Assembly (NCBI RefSeq): GCF_014200495.1
Contig: NZ_JACHBY010000002.1
Location: 372,001 to 436,000, forward strand
Direction: 5' to 3'
Length of the DNA stretch: 64,000 nucleotides
Source: Mucilaginibacter geliditolerans
GTDB taxonomy: Bacteria; Bacteroidota; Bacteroidia; Sphingobacteriales; Sphingobacteriaceae
The translations under genes and the position numbers were made by a program. Positions 63,324 through 64,000 of the stretch are shown in pieces; the stretch's first letter is position 1; every line of letters begins with the position of its first letter. The notes beneath the pieces are model-generated. The model was not told the origin of the DNA. It did not search any database and worked only from the letters and a program-made list of their open reading frames with translations.

Positions 63324-64000
63324 ATGAATCAAGCTGATCTTGAAAAAAAAACTGTTATTAATGAAGATATTTATGTTATGGATTTGGCAGGAGAAATAAA
63401 AAAACTGGTAGTATATCTTAAACATAAGTGGCTGAATATCCTTGTTGTTGCAATTATAGGAGCAGCATTAGGAATAGTATATTCTATTTATACTAAGCCA
63501 CTTTACAAGGCGGTTTGCACTTTTGTACTTGATGATGCTAAAAGCGGTGGATTTGGCAGCCAATATGCTGGCCTTGCTTCATTAGCGGGAATAAATGTTG
63601 GCGGCGGTAGCGGAGGTATTTTTCAGGGCGATAACATACTTCAATTATATAGTTCAAGAACAATGATTGAAAAAGCATTGCTTGGGACTGCAGATTTTAA
63701 CGGTAAAAAATCATTGCTGATAGATAGATTTCTTGAAAGTTATAAAATTAGAGAAAAATGGACAGACAGTAAATTAACCAATATAAACTTTAATGGTGAT
63801 CCTGATAAATTTAATAGGCAGCAAGATAGTATAATCTCCAATCTTGTTGAATTATTTAATGCAAAAATTCTGGATGTATCAAAACCAGATAAAAAGCTTG
63901 ATATTATCAATGTAACAGTTATTACCAAAGATGAACTATTTTCTAAAGCCTTTACAGATCAGCTAGTTAAAACTGTTAATGATTTTTACATACAAACAAA
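63324..64000 (+). CDS. Polysaccharide chain-length/Wzc-type protein, partial (3' end beyond right edge)
   Basis: This reading frame (ATG at 63324) runs off the right edge after 225 codons. The visible part has an N-terminal membrane segment (LNILVVAIIGAALGIVYSIYT at about 37-57), YKAVCTFVLDD, a Gly/Ser/Ala-rich stretch (GGFGSQYAGLASLAGINVGGGSGG) and NILQLYSSRTMIEKALL, the typical Wzz domain pattern of the co-polymerases of polysaccharide synthesis. It may continue into a tyrosine kinase domain. It directly follows the export protein. Confidence 0.85.
   Translation, partial: MNQADLEKKTVINEDIYVMDLAGEIKKLVVYLKHKWLNILVVAIIGAALGIVYSIYTKPLYKAVCTFVLDDAKSGGFGSQYAGLASLAGINVGGGSGGIFQGDNILQLYSSRTMIEKALLGTADFNGKKSLLIDRFLESYKIREKWTDSKLTNINFNGDPDKFNRQQDSIISNLVELFNAKILDVSKPDKKLDIINVTVITKDELFSKAFTDQLVKTVNDFYIQT

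Overview
The window looks like a chromosomal segment of a Bacteroidota bacterion of the Sphingobacteriaceae type; Mucilaginibacter or Pedobacter is my best guess from memory, not from a search. The signs are SecD and SecF fused in one protein, a BlaI/M56-TonB pair, DUF4254 and DUF4468 proteins, a long Rho with an acidic N-terminal insert, AT-rich intergenic DNA, and TAnnTTTG-type -7 promoter elements instead of E. coli-like -10 boxes. Most of the window is housekeeping DNA, with few mobile or accessory items.

Layout. 1-5277 (minus): glutamate synthase gltB-gltD, with gltD cut by the left edge. 5733-7741: heptose phosphatase gmhB and a membrane glycosyltransferase-like protein. 7917-11375: pyrG and yidC. 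11500-14124: accessory stretch with an unknown AT-rich ORF, an exonuclease/GIY-YIG fusion and a REP-associated transposase bracketed by two matching 31-bp palindromes. 14150-20763: pyrF, rho, pssA-purS, an Hpt protein, folK, sppA. 20878-26790: a PolX-like protein followed by an ADP-heptose/LPS-core block (hldA, gmhA, hldC, DUF4254, GT9 transferase, sixA). 26937-36049: dprA, a BlaI-type repressor with an M56-TonB partner behind three operator-like dyads, rsmG, an ECF sigma factor, a GT2 transferase, tgt, an LptF/G permease and an EamA transporter. 36050-36914 is an AT-rich gap. 36915-41097: LapA-like protein, a beta-hydroxyacid dehydrogenase, ispE, and thyA/folA with a Doc-type toxin-antitoxin pair lodged between them. 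41214-49134: secDF, an NDH-2-like dehydrogenase, a DUF4468-like protein, HMG-CoA lyase, RNase P RNA and an NtrC-type regulator. 49273-54650: msrA, a DUF3820 protein, an aldo/keto reductase, an IS200/IS605-type transposase, an Asn/Gln/Gly-rich secreted protein, a PQQ-type sugar dehydrogenase and its cytochrome c. 54889-64000: a GH63-type glucosidase, cydAB, a DinB-like protein, and the start of an exopolysaccharide export operon (SLBB/Wza-like protein, then a chain-length protein cut by the right edge).

Functional links: gmhB at 5.7 kb complements hldA-gmhA-hldC at 22.6-24.7 kb, so together they encode the whole route from sedoheptulose 7-phosphate to ADP-heptose, and the GT9 protein is a likely user of that sugar. 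ThyA and FolA form the dTMP/tetrahydrofolate cycle. The most notable non-coding signal is a set of long inverted repeats that fill gaps between convergent genes: three copies of a GCGTCATTGCGAGG family, a separate GTCATGCTGAGC hairpin, and a two-tier nested palindrome. I did not find a convincing new multi-gene system; the best candidates for a second look are the toxin-antitoxin pair inside thyA-folA, the RAYT/palindrome unit, the BlaI-M56-TonB locus, and two enzymes lacking expected catalytic or metal ligands (PolX, Tgt). No tRNA, CRISPR array or replication origin was recognised.
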